Below, piece by piece: positions 40,985 to 50,016 of a DNA stretch of 64,000 nt. Source of the DNA: Leucobacter coleopterorum (GTDB taxonomy: Bacteria; Actinomycetota; Actinomycetes; Actinomycetales; Microbacteriaceae); NCBI RefSeq assembly GCF_011382985.1, contig NZ_CP049933.1, positions 2,542,001 through 2,606,000 on the forward strand. Reading direction: 5' to 3'. Position 1 is the first letter of the stretch. Each line of letters starts with the position of its first letter. A model generated the notes under the pieces. That model did no database searches. It was not told the DNA's origin and saw only the letters and a list, made by a program, of their open reading frames with translations. A program made the position numbers and the translations under genes.

Positions 40985-42390
40985 GTGACTGAAGAAATCG
41001 AGTACCGCATCGAGCACGACACGATGGGTGAGGTTCGAGTACCGAAGAGTGCACTCTACGCCGCACAGACCCAGCGCGCCGTCGAGAACTTCCCCATTTC
41101 GGGCAAGGGCCTGGAGCCCGCGCAGATCATTGCCCTTGCTCGTATTAAGCGCGCAGCTGCAATTGCGAACGCCGAACTCGGGATCCTCGATGCCGACATC
41201 AGCAAGGCCATCGTTGCGGCGGCCGACGAGATCATCGGTGGCGCACACCACGACCAGTTCCCTGTCGACACTTACCAAACCGGTTCCGGTACTTCCTCGA
41301 ACATGAATATGAACGAGGTGCTTGCTACCCTCGCAACGAAGCACCTCGGTGCACCGGTTCACCCAAACGACCACGTGAACGCTTCGCAGTCTTCGAACGA
41401 CGTGTTCCCTACCTCGGTTCACATCGCCGTCACCGGCGCATTGATCGAGCAGTTGGTTCCGTCGCTCTCACACCTCGCCGAAGCGTTCGAAGCCAAGGCC
41501 GAACTGTGGAAGACTGCCGTCAAGCCGGGTCGCACGCACCTCATGGACGCTACCCCCGTCACGCTCGGACAGGAGTTCGGCGGCTTCGCAGCGCAGATTC
41601 GCTACGGCATCGAGCGAGTACAGGCTGCGCTCCCCGCGTCGCTGAGGTTCCCCAAGGCGGCACCGCTGTTGGAACCGGCATCAACACCCCGCTCGGCTTC
41701 CCCGAGAAGGTCATCGCTGAGATCGCTGCTTCCAGCGGCCTGCCGATCACCGAGGCTCGCGATCACTTCGAGGCTCAGGCAAACCGCGACGGTCTCGTTG
41801 AGGCTTCGGGCGCACTGCGCACCATCGCCGTGTCGCTCACCAAGATTAACAACGACCTGCGCTGGATGGCGTCAGGCCCCAACACGGGCCTCGGCGAGCT
41901 ACACATCCCCGATCTGCAGCCCGGCTCCTCGATCATGCCCGGCAAGGTGAACCCCGTTGTTCCCGAGGCCGTGCTGATGGTGTGCGCGCGGGTGATCGGT
42001 AACGACGCGACCATCGCCTGGGGCGGCGCTTCGGGCTCGTTCGAGCTCAACGTGCAGATCCCCGTCATGGGCACCGCGCTGCTCGAGTCGATCCGTCTCA
42101 TGTCGAACGCAACGCGAGTGCTGGCAGACAAGACCGTTGCTGGTCTCGAGGCCAACCTGGATCGCGCTGCGGCCCTGGCCGGCATGAGCCCGTCGACCGT
42201 TACCCCGCTGAACCGCCTCATCGGTTACGAGGCCGCCGCGAAGATCGCGAAGCACTCGGTCGCCAAGGGCATCACCGTGCGCGAGGCCGTGATCGATCTC
42301 GGTTACGTCGAGCGCGGTGAGGTCAGCGAGGCTGACCTCGACAAGGCCCTCGACCTGCTCTCGATGACCCACCCGGGCGTCGCGAAGTAG
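40985..42390 (+). CDS. fumC: Class II fumarate hydratase (frameshifted)
   Basis: TCA-cycle enzyme interconverting fumarate and malate, about 468 residues after one repair. The start is GTG 40985 ([17 protein letters not shown]) after AAAGG, with ATG 40979 as alternative. Motifs are [27 protein letters not shown] and the signature [11 protein letters not shown]. The frame breaks at the C run 41632-41635; restoring one base joins AALP to [22 protein letters not shown]. Expected to be functional because both halves are fully conserved. Confidence 0.94.
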
Positions 42391-42411
42391 TCGCAAATCT
42401 GATCTACCTCG

Positions 42412-42469
42412 TTCGCGTGTCACGGATGTGTACTATAGCGGTTTTTAGTACATTTTCGTGACACGCGAA
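42412..42469. promoter_or_regulatory. Nested inverted repeats between fumC and the TPR gene
   Basis: A perfect 13-bp inverted repeat (TTCGCGTGTCACG at 42412-42424, complement at 42457-42469) encloses a 7-bp one (TGTACTA 42429-42435, TAGTACA 42446-42452). The outer arm is followed by TTTTTCG, so on the plus strand it could be the fumC terminator. The AT-rich inner dyad also lies 42 bp before the TPR start and could be an operator. Confidence 0.65.
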
Positions 42470-42493
42470 TTTTTCGTAGAGGAGACGTCGAGC

Positions 42494-42964
42494 ATGAACA
42501 GCTGGCAAGAACGCGTTGACGTAGTTTGGGGTGACGAAACCGCATCCGCCGACGAAGTTATCGCGCGGATCTCAGAGTTGGTCGCCGAGTTGTCCACTGA
42601 TGATCCACGCGGACCATTTGAACTGGGTGGTGCTTATGACTCTGCGGGCCGCGAAGCGGAGGCCGCAGAGCAGTATGCCCGCGCCGTCGACCTGGGCCTC
42701 GGTGGCCCGGCTCGCGCCGAACTCGACATTCAGTACGCTTCGACCCTGCGCAATCTCGGCCGCTTCGAAGAGGCCGTTACTATGCTGCAGACCTCTGAGC
42801 GCGATCCCAACCTCGGTGCCTCACCCGACGCGTTTCTGGCTCTCGCGCTACACTCTGCCGGCAGGCCAAACGAGGCGCTCGCGGTCGCGTTAGAGGCCCT
42901 GATCCCTACCCTGCCCAGGTACCAAACTTCCCTGCGCAGCTACGTCGCGGAACTGCGAGCCTGA
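42494..42964 (+). CDS. Tetratricopeptide-repeat protein
   Basis: 156 residues; MNSWQERVDVVWGDE starts after GAGGAG. Helical repeats are visible as ELGGAYDSAGREAEAAEQYARAVDLGL and ASTLRNLGRFEEAVTMLQTSERDPN, then LALALHSAGRPNEALAVALEALI, i.e. about three TPR units. It is probably a protein-protein adaptor; partner unknown. Convergent with the acyl-CoA dehydrogenase gene, 16 bp apart. Confidence 0.85.
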   Translation: MNSWQERVDVVWGDETASADEVIARISELVAELSTDDPRGPFELGGAYDSAGREAEAAEQYARAVDLGLGGPARAELDIQYASTLRNLGRFEEAVTMLQTSERDPNLGASPDAFLALALHSAGRPNEALAVALEALIPTLPRYQTSLRSYVAELRA

Positions 42965-42980
42965 TCGCCGCTACAGCGCA

Positions 42981-44114
42981 TCAATCGGTCAGGAATCCGC
43001 GCACCGTCTTGGCAAGGGCCGACGCCGACGACGGATGAAACAGTCCGGCGAGCACGTCCCTGTACAGACGCGCAAGCTCGGAGTCGGCCTGGAAGCCCCG
43101 GGATCCGGCAAAGCGCATCGCCACCTCCACCGCGCGACGCGCCTCGTCGCAGACTTGGTTGCGCGCTGCGGCGAGCGCCAGAAACCAATCGTCTCGCTCC
43201 GCTAGACCATCGACGTCACGCGCCAGTAGCGTGAGCGCGTCGAGGGAGCGGCGATGATCCAGCACTGCCTCGGTCAGCCGCGTTGCAAGTTCGGGATCGT
43301 CGAGCCGGATACCCTCCCCACCCGCCGCAGCGCGATTCGCCGCCTGTCGTGCCAGTTCGAGTGCGCGATCCGCGATCCCGGCGTACACCGACGCGGTGAG
43401 AATCGAGAACGAGGAGAAAATCGCGAGCACAAGCGGGGCTCTGCCGTCGAAGGGTGCGATCCTCGCGGCGACATCTTCAGGCAGGATCCGAACCCCATCG
43501 AGCTTGGTGTTCCAGCTCTGGGTTGCACGCATGCCGAGTGGGTTCCAGGTGCCGGGGTGCTCGATGGTTCCCTCAGCGAGCTCTTCGTTGTCGCGACGCA
43601 CAAACCCGAACACGAGGTAGGGGTCTTCCCCGGGCTCTTCGCAGCGTGCGTGCAACCCGAGCCGGGTCCACACGGGCGAGAGAGTGGTGAATACTTTGGT
43701 GCCCGTAATTCGAAATCCACCGTCTTGGGCAGGCGAGGCAACCGAGAAGGCGTCTAGCAGCACGGCTTCGTTGCCAGCCTCGGAGATACCAAAGGCAAAC
43801 ACCTCGCCGGCCACCGCGTCACGAAGCACCCAGTCGAGCGTGTCGATGCCCCGCTCGTGCAGGAAGCGAGCCACCTGCACCCAAACCAGGTGCATGTTCA
43901 CTCCGAGCGCGGTCGCCGGAGCATATGAAGCAAGTCGGCGTTGGCACCGCACGAGGGTGTCGAGCGAGAGTCCCGCACCGCCCAGCTCACGAGGCACAGC
44001 AGCCGCGAGATAGCCTCTGTCACGCAGCTCAGCAAAGTCCTCAGTGAAGAACCGGTTGTCACCGTCGTAACCGGCGGCTCGCTCGCGAAACTGCTCGAGC
44101 ATTGAGGTGGGCAA
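42981..44114 (-). CDS. Acyl-CoA dehydrogenase family protein
   Basis: 377 residues with acyl-CoA dehydrogenase N-terminal, middle and C-terminal domains. ELRDRGYLAAAVPRELGGAGLSLDTL opens the helical N domain; FAFGISEAGNEAVLLDAF and ITGTKVFTTLSPVW form the beta domain; and a four-helix C domain ends with AMRFAGSRGFQADSELARLYRDV. The typical catalytic-base region is not obvious, and the form resembles flavin-dependent hydroxylase/desulfurisation (DszC-like) relatives. FAD-dependent oxidation or oxygenation is inferred; the substrate is unknown. Confidence 0.85.
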   Translation of the reverse strand: MPTSMLEQFRERAAGYDGDNRFFTEDFAELRDRGYLAAAVPRELGGAGLSLDTLVRCQRRLASYAPATALGVNMHLVWVQVARFLHERGIDTLDWVLRDAVAGEVFAFGISEAGNEAVLLDAFSVASPAQDGGFRITGTKVFTTLSPVWTRLGLHARCEEPGEDPYLVFGFVRRDNEELAEGTIEHPGTWNPLGMRATQSWNTKLDGVRILPEDVAARIAPFDGRAPLVLAIFSSFSILTASVYAGIADRALELARQAANRAAAGGEGIRLDDPELATRLTEAVLDHRRSLDALTLLARDVDGLAERDDWFLALAAARNQVCDEARRAVEVAMRFAGSRGFQADSELARLYRDVLAGLFHPSSASALAKTVRGFLTD

Positions 44115-44209
44115 GATCTCTTCGGGCTTAGCTGAGTCACCCCTTCAGCCTACGCCCGCGATCCTGAGCCTGCTGTGGCTCACCGCGCTCACGAGTGCTC
44201 CGGTTTCCA

Positions 44210-44275
44210 ACGAGCGCCCAGCTAGCCGACAGGTCGGTAGTCTGGCCGCTCGTCGGTAGTCTGGGCGCTCGTCGG
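44210..44275. repeat. 19-bp tandem repeat inside a 12-bp inverted repeat
   Basis: Two copies of a 19-bp unit beginning GTCGGTAGTCTGG (44233-44251 and 44252-44270, one mismatch) and a partial third copy (GTCGG) are flanked by ACGAGCGCCCAG (44210-44221) and its perfect complement (44261-44272). It lies downstream of the PIN-PhoH stop and upstream of the dehydrogenase gene, so it could be an expanded terminator hairpin. Confidence 0.7.
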
Positions 44276-44302
44276 GTTTACCTGCGCACCGTGGTGCAAC
44301 AG

Positions 44303-45656
44303 CTACGGTGTATCAAGCAGCTCCGTGACCAGCGCCGCGATTTCACTGCGCTCGGACCTGGTCAGGGTCACATGACCAAACAGCGAGTGCCCCTTCAGCT
44401 TTTCGATCACCGCGGCAATACCGTCGTAGCGGCCGACCCTCAGGTTATCGCGCTGCGCGACATCGTGAGTCAGGATCACCCGAGAGTTTTGCCCGATCCT
44501 GCTTAGCATGGTGAGCAGCACTCCCCGCTCGAGCGACTGCGCCTCGTCAACGATCACAAACGCGTCGTGCAGCGAGCGTCCACGAATGTGGGTGAGCGGC
44601 AGCACCTCAATCATGTCTCGCGCGAGCACCTCGTCGAGCACATTCTCCGAGACGATCGAACCGAGTGTGTCGAAGACGGCCTGCGCCCACGGGTTCATCT
44701 TCTCTTGAGAGTCGCCTGGCAGGTAACCGAGCTCTTGCCCGCCCACCGCGTAGAGCGGCCGAAACACCATGATCTTGCGGTGTTGCCGCCGTTCAAGCAC
44801 CGCCTCAAGACCTGCGGCGAGCGCGAGCGCTGATTTGCCGGTGCCTGCACTGCCGCCGAGCGACACGATCCCCACCCTGGTGTCGAGCAGCAGGTCAATG
44901 GCGAGTCGCTGCTCTGCGCTGCGACCGGTAAGCCCAAACACCTCGCGGTCCCCTCGCACAAGGTGCAGCGAGTTTTCTCCGTCCACCCGGCCGAGAGCGG
45001 ATCCCCGGGCGAGGTCAGGATCAGCCCAGTCCCCAGAGGCAATGAAGCTACCTCGGGACATCTTCGAGCCGATCCTCCTCCCACAACACCCGCATCTGCT
45101 CTTCGTCGAGCTCAAGCGAGTCGGTTCCCGTGTAACTGTCGTCGCGCGCCATCTCTGCGCGATACTCCTCTGATCCGAGTCCCAGCGCGGCAGCTTTCAA
45201 CCGCATCGGCAGATCCTTCGAAACAACCGTCACGTCGAGTCCCTCAGCCGCCAGGTTTTGCGCAACCGCCAAGATCCGGGTGTCGTTGTCCCCGAGCCGC
45301 ATACCACTCGGCAGGGTGTCAACGCTGCTGTGGTTGAGCTCGACCCGAACGGTACCGCCTTCCTCGCCAACCGCAACAGGAATGTCGAGCCGCAAATGTT
45401 CGGCCCGCAGCTGATCAAGTATTCGCAGTGCCCGGCGAGCGAAGTATCCGATCTCGGGATCGTGCCGCTTTTTCTCCAGCTCCATCAGCACCACAACAGG
45501 TAGCACAACGGAGTGCTCAGCGAAGCGGAAGAGCGCCGCTGGATCGCTCAGAAGCACCGAAGTGTCAAGCACGTAACTGCGTTGCCCCTGATGAGCGTTG
45601 GTGGCGCGCTCTGAGTCGCCTGCGATACTGAACTTGGGTTTTTGGGTGTTGGCCAC
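44303..45656 (-). CDS. phoH2: PIN-PhoH family RNA helicase/nuclease (frameshifted twice)
   Basis: About 451 residues after repairs at 45055-45057 and 45003-45006. The N-terminal PIN domain (about 25-150) has [27 protein letters not shown] and [12 protein letters not shown], carrying the acidic metal ligands. The PhoH domain follows: [17 protein letters not shown], Walker [17 protein letters not shown], Walker [12 protein letters not shown] and [11 protein letters not shown]. In mycobacteria, PIN-PhoH2 is an RNA helicase-nuclease tied to a toxin-antitoxin-like system. GTG start after AAGGAG (6-base spacing). A short upstream frame and alternative hairpins precede it. Confidence 0.92.
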
Positions 45657-46083
45657 GATGGCTCCTTCGGCTGACCAAGGCTTCAGGTTGAAGCCCTGAC
45701 GGCTTCAGCGGTTAACTCCCCCAAAGCGGTTGTTTGCCTTGAGTGACCCTCCCGCTCGTCGGGCACCCTGCCCGATACCACACACCGTACGCCGCAATCC
45801 CTGAGGCTTGTCTAGTGACACGCTCTGATTGTTATGAACGTCACACTTCAGTCACGTGAACAACACATTTCCAGAGCTTGCCAACAGATCACGCTTCGAG
45901 GCCAATGAACGCACACAATTCCGATATTCTTGGGACTGTGGCGCAGCAGCTGGGGATGCCTACACTGGCGGTCCCGGGTGCGAGCAGTGAGAATGGGTGA
46001 AGTTCATCCGTTCTCGGCGCGCAGTTAGATCGATCTCGTCTTCGAGCTCAACACAAACACAGTCCCTTCCGAAAGGTACGCAC
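45657..46083. other. Divergent intergenic region, phoH2 / nucleoside transporter
   Basis: 427 bp without a long gene. The phoH2 side holds a possible 38-codon leader frame and three arms of alternative hairpins (GCTTCA 45680-45685, TGAAGCC 45689-45695, GGCTTCA 45701-45707). A second small hairpin, TCGGGC/GCCCGA, lies at 45759-45775. The transporter side (45850-46083) is GC-rich with no confident promoter; TACACT near 45960 is a weak -10 candidate. No purine or other known riboswitch fold was recognised by eye. Confidence 0.5.
45705..45821 (-). CDS. Possible 38-aa leader peptide upstream of phoH2
   Basis: GTG-initiated frame beginning VSLDKPQGLRRTVCG and ending NNRFGGVNR; strongly basic and glycine-rich. 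Its TGA stop is the first three bases of the arm TGAAGCC that can pair with a downstream arm, and the phoH2 ribosome site lies about 37-45 bases further. The Shine-Dalgarno is weak. It could be a regulatory leader peptide or chance. Confidence 0.3.
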   Translation of the reverse strand: MSLDKPQGLRRTVCGIGQGARRAGGSLKANNRFGGVNR

Positions 46084-47148
46084 ATGTTCTTCACCAAGCG
46101 TCGCGCTCGCGCGGCACTCATCGCGGGCGCCGCAGCTGCGGCTCTGCTACTCACCTCATGCGCCAGCGGCAACAGCGGGAGCGACAACGAGTCCAGCGAC
46201 GCTGATGGCCCGAGCTTCATCTACATCACGAGCGATCCGATCGGCCAGAACGAGTTTCTGAAGTCGGGCAAGATCGGCATCGACAACGTCGCCGACGAGT
46301 TCGACGGCACCTCGAAGACCTACGAGTCCAAGGACGAGGCCACCCGCCGCGCCAACCTTGAGGCAGCGATCGCGGAGGCCCCCGAGGTTGTCGTGATGCT
46401 GGGCTTCCAGTTCCAAGACATCGCGAAGGAGCTCGCTGAGCAAAATCCTTCTCAGAAGTTCTTGCTAATCGACGCCGCTGTTGAGGGCGCTCCCGACAAC
46501 CTCTACCAGGCAACCTTCCGAGAGCAGGAGCCTTCCTACCTGCTGGGTGTTGAGGCTGGCATGCTCACCAAGGCAAACAAGGTTGGATCGGTCATCTCGC
46601 TCGATATCCCGCTGCTCAAGAAGTACTCTGACGGCTTCGCCGAGGGGGCTAAGAGCGTGAACCCCAAGGTCAACGCGGTCGCACCCCAGGTCATCGGTGG
46701 CAGCGGCGACCCCTTCGCTGATCCCGCACGAGGTAAGGAGCAGGCGCTCGCGTTCGCAGCAACCGGTGTCGACCAGGTATTCGCAGTTGGTGCTGCCTCG
46801 AACGGTGGCATCATGGAGGCCGCCAAGGAGAAGGGCTTCTCAGCGTACGGTGTCGACGCAAACCAGTGCCCAATGGCTCCCGGTTTTGTGGTTGACGGCA
46901 GCATCAAGTCTGTCGACAAAGTCGTCGAGACCGTTGTTGGTGAGATCATGGACGGCAAGTCCGTCAAAGACGCGACCTCTTCGTTCGGCCTGAAGGAAGA
47001 GGGCATGACGATCGTCAGTCTCACCGACGGCGCGGCTGACTCGAAGTGCACCGTCATGGAGAACGCTGACGTGCTGAAGAAAGTCAAAGAGACCCGCGAC
47101 GACATCGTGAGCGGCAAGATTAAGGTCACTGACCCCACTGCCGAATAG
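46084..47148 (+). CDS. BMP-family nucleoside/purine-binding lipoprotein
   Basis: 354 residues; binding component of a BmpA/PnrA/Med-type ABC importer for nucleosides. The start follows GAAAGG. The signal peptide ends at the lipobox LLLTSC. The fold has FIYITSDPIGQNEFLKSGKIG, then VVMLGFQFQDIAKELAEQNP and VFAVGAASNGGIMEAAKEKG, with AYGVDANQCPMAPGFVVDGSIK lining the ligand cleft as in PnrA. It heads a four-gene operon with one ATPase and two permeases, and is followed by a strong hairpin that may limit read-through to the downstream genes. Confidence 0.92.
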   Translation: MFFTKRRARAALIAGAAAAALLLTSCASGNSGSDNESSDADGPSFIYITSDPIGQNEFLKSGKIGIDNVADEFDGTSKTYESKDEATRRANLEAAIAEAPEVVVMLGFQFQDIAKELAEQNPSQKFLLIDAAVEGAPDNLYQATFREQEPSYLLGVEAGMLTKANKVGSVISLDIPLLKKYSDGFAEGAKSVNPKVNAVAPQVIGGSGDPFADPARGKEQALAFAATGVDQVFAVGAASNGGIMEAAKEKGFSAYGVDANQCPMAPGFVVDGSIKSVDKVVETVVGEIMDGKSVKDATSSFGLKEEGMTIVSLTDGAADSKCTVMENADVLKKVKETRDDIVSGKIKVTDPTAE

Positions 47149-47154
47149 GCATTT

Positions 47155-47203
47155 CCGCCGGAGTCGCAGTATCCACTAGCCGTGGGTGCTGCGACTCCGG
47201 CGG
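47155..47203 (+). terminator. Intra-operon hairpin after the binding-protein gene
   Basis: Perfect 15-bp stem: CCGCCGGAGTCGCAG (47155-47169) with 47189-47203, 19-base loop, no T run. Such hairpins after binding-protein genes commonly stabilise that mRNA segment or partly terminate transcription so that binding protein exceeds transporter. Confidence 0.75.
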
Positions 47204-47237
47204 TGTCGTAATCGTCTGGATTTATGAAGGAGTGAGC

Positions 47238-48815
47238 ATGGCCGCCGAGGTTTCCATGCGCGGGATCACCAAGCGGTTCCCCGGGGTGCTCGCCAACGAC
47301 AGCGTCGACTTCGAGGTCGAATCGGGTGAGATTCACGCCCTGATGGGTGAAAACGGAGCGGGCAAATCGATTCTGATGTCGATCCTCGCTGGGGTCTACC
47401 AACCCGAAGAGGGCGAGATCCTCATCCGCGGTGAGCGCCAAACACTCGCCTCACCGCTCGATGCCATCAACGTCGGCATCGGCATGGTGTTTCAATCCTT
47501 TAAGTTGTTTCCCTCGCTCACCATCGCGGAGAACGTCGTGTTTCGCCGTGAACCCACCAAGCGTGGCCTGATAGACCGGGCCGCAGCGAACCGCAAGGTC
47601 GCGGAGATCGCTGAGCAGTACGGTCTCGCCATCGATCCCACCGCTCGTGTCGACTCTGTGCCCGTGGGTGTGCTGCAGCGTGTCGAGATCATCAAGGCGC
47701 TCTATCGCGAGGCGAGCGTACTCATCCTCGATGAGCCAACGGCCGTGCTCACTCCACAAGAAACCGACCGGCTCTTTGACGTGCTGCGCGCGCTCAAAGC
47801 CGACGGTCGCACGATCATCCTCATCACTCACAAACTCAATGAGGTCATGGCGATCTCAGATCGTGTGACGGTGCTGCGTGACGGCCGCAACGTCGCGCAG
47901 CTCGTCACCGCAAATAGCTCGCCCGAAGAGATCACCCGCCACATGACCGGCAGGCACGTAGACCTCACGACACCACCACCAGCGCAGCGGCCGGGCCAGG
48001 TCGTGCTCGATGCACGCGAGATTACGGTGCCCGGCTCGGGTGAACGCGCAGCCGTCGCAGAGGCGAGCCTTACGGTGCGGTCTGGCGAAATCGTTGGTAT
48101 TGCCGGGGTTGCCGGCAATGGCCAGGTCGAGCTTGCCGAGGCGATCATCGGCATGCGTCGCACCACCTCGGGTAGCGTGCGCATTGGCGACGTGGATCTC
48201 AGTCACTCGTCAATCGCGCAGCGGCGTGACGGCGGCATCGCCTACATCCCCGAGGATCGCCACGCGATCGGCAGTGCTGGAACTGCTGACGCCATCGATA
48301 ACCTCGCCCTCGGACACCACCGCAAGGCCCCGCTGCTGAGCCACGGTCTGCTCGCGCGCGGCGCGATGCTCGAGCACGCGAAGCGTCTCATCAAGCGCTT
48401 CGGCGTGAAGATCGCGTCACCCTCGACCCCGGTTGGTACCCTCTCGGGAGGCAACCTACAGAAGGTGGTTGTCGCCCGCGAACTCGATTACAAGTCGCCC
48501 CTGCTCATCGCTGAGCAGCCGACACGCGGCGTCGACATCGGTGCCATCGAGGCAATCCACCGTGAGCTCTGCGAGTATCGCGATGGCGGCGGTGCACTGC
48601 TGCTCATCTCGGCAGAGTTGAGCGAAATCATGTCGCTCTCTTCGCGAGTCCTCGTGATGTTCGAGGGCAGGATCGTCGCCGAGGTTCCGAAGGCGGAGGC
48701 CACTGAGGCGCTGCTCGGTCTCTACATGGCAGGACACGAACCGGAAGAACGCCATCGAGCCAGCGCTTTTGCGCCGCTCGCTAACGGCTCCACGCAAAAG
48801 GGGGACGCGCTGTGA
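47238..48815 (+). CDS. Nucleoside-type ABC transporter ATP-binding protein (two domains)
   Basis: 525 residues with tandem ABC domains, as in sugar and BMP-nucleoside importers. Domain 1 has MGENGAGKSILMSILAG (the residue after GKS is Ile where Thr is usual), then VLILDEPTAVLTPQE. Domain 2 has GIAGVAGNGQVELAEAI in place of a standard Walker A and LSGGNLQKVVVARELDYK plus LLIAEQPTRGVDIGA. The degenerate second P-loop is normal for this subfamily. ATG 47238 follows AAGGAG by 5 bases. The stop overlaps the GTG of the first permease. Confidence 0.93.
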   Translation: MAAEVSMRGITKRFPGVLANDSVDFEVESGEIHALMGENGAGKSILMSILAGVYQPEEGEILIRGERQTLASPLDAINVGIGMVFQSFKLFPSLTIAENVVFRREPTKRGLIDRAAANRKVAEIAEQYGLAIDPTARVDSVPVGVLQRVEIIKALYREASVLILDEPTAVLTPQETDRLFDVLRALKADGRTIILITHKLNEVMAISDRVTVLRDGRNVAQLVTANSSPEEITRHMTGRHVDLTTPPPAQRPGQVVLDAREITVPGSGERAAVAEASLTVRSGEIVGIAGVAGNGQVELAEAIIGMRRTTSGSVRIGDVDLSHSSIAQRRDGGIAYIPEDRHAIGSAGTADAIDNLALGHHRKAPLLSHGLLARGAMLEHAKRLIKRFGVKIASPSTPVGTLSGGNLQKVVVARELDYKSPLLIAEQPTRGVDIGAIEAIHRELCEYRDGGGALLLISAELSEIMSLSSRVLVMFEGRIVAEVPKAEATEALLGLYMAGHEPEERHRASAFAPLANGSTQKGDAL

Positions 48816-50016
48816 GCGCACTGCACCGGATCGGACGCTGGTTCATGGGGCCCATCCCCATATCCGTCCTCCTCGCGCTCCTCATTGGCGCGTGTTTCAT
48901 GCTGGTCGCGGGGTGGACCCTCTCAGCGGCTACTCCGCCATGCTCAAGGGCTCCTTTGGCAGCGGTGCGGGTATCGCCAACACACTCCAGCGCGCTATCC
49001 CCATCATCGGCATGGGTATCGCCATTGCGGTGGCCTTCCGCGCGGGTGTACTCAACCTCGGCGTTGAGGGGCAGGCAGGGCTCGGTGCACTCGCCGGCGG
49101 GATCGTCGCGATCTATGTGCCTGGACCCGCGATCCTCATAGTGCCACTCGCGTTTATCGTCGCGATCACCACGGGTGCTGCATGGGGCCTGCTCGCGGGC
49201 ATCCTGCAGAATCTGTGGGGCGTGCCCGTGTTGCTCTCCACTCTGCTACTCAATTATCCCGCCCGTTATTTCGCTTCGTGGATGATTCGTTTTGAGCTCA
49301 ACGCAAACGACACAGACATGGTGGCGAGTGAGCAGGTGCGCCCCGAAGTACAGCTCTCGATGCTCGTACCGCGCGACTCCGCGTTCGCCGAAACCCTGCG
49401 CAACTCCCTCGGCCCAACAAGCCCCATCACAGCGATACTCACCGGGGTCAACTGGTCGCTCGTCATTGTGATCCTCGTCGTGCTCGGCGCGATCTTCATG
49501 AATCGCCGTACACGCTTCGGCTTCGAGTCGGGTCTCAGCGGCCAAAACCCCGAGTTTGTGCGATACAGCGGTGTGAAGCCCGGCCCACTCGTTCTGCGCA
49601 CGATGGCCCTCTCGGGTGGCCTCGCGGGCATGTTTGGCCTCATGGTCATTATTGGGGCGCCCAACACGCGACTCATCGAGGGTGCGTTCATACAGACCAA
49701 CTTCGCTTGGACCGCGCTGCTGGTCACACTCCTGGCGCTGTACAGGCCAGTCGGTATCGTGGTTGCGGGTCTCTTCTTCGCCGCGATCATGGTCGGCAGC
49801 GACGCGATGGGCCGCGAGCTTGGCCTCTCACCCCAGATTGCAGCAGTCATTCAAGCCCTCGTCATTATCTTGCTTGCGTTCCGTGTGACCATTCCCTGGC
49901 TGCGCAAACGCAAGTCAAGGGCTACAGACGATCCACCTTTCGCGGAGCCCGAACATCTTTCTGAGCCGCGGCTCGCCGCAGTAGAAACGAACGATTCCAA
50001 GGAGTCAGGTCGATGA
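48812..50016 (+). CDS. Nucleoside-type ABC transporter permease 1 (frameshifted)
   Basis: About 401 residues, BPD_transp_2 family. The start is GTG 48812 (MSALHRIGRWFMGPIPISVL), overlapping the ATPase stop. One base is missing at 48910-48913: FMLVAG continues into VDPLSGYSAMLKGSFGSGAG. Conserved text includes AIAVAFRAGVLNLGVEGQAGLGALAGG and LSTLLLNYPARYFASWMI, with about nine helices. It pairs with permease 2 to form the membrane channel. Confidence 0.9.

Noticed and set aside
44233-44275. Possible CRISPR array
   Set aside because: Only 2.3 direct 19-bp units without spacers and no cas genes; it is a simple tandem repeat.
45657-46083. Purine riboswitch before the nucleoside transporter
   Set aside because: I could not find the conserved three-way junction with its loop-loop pairing; the visible hairpins face the phoH2 side.
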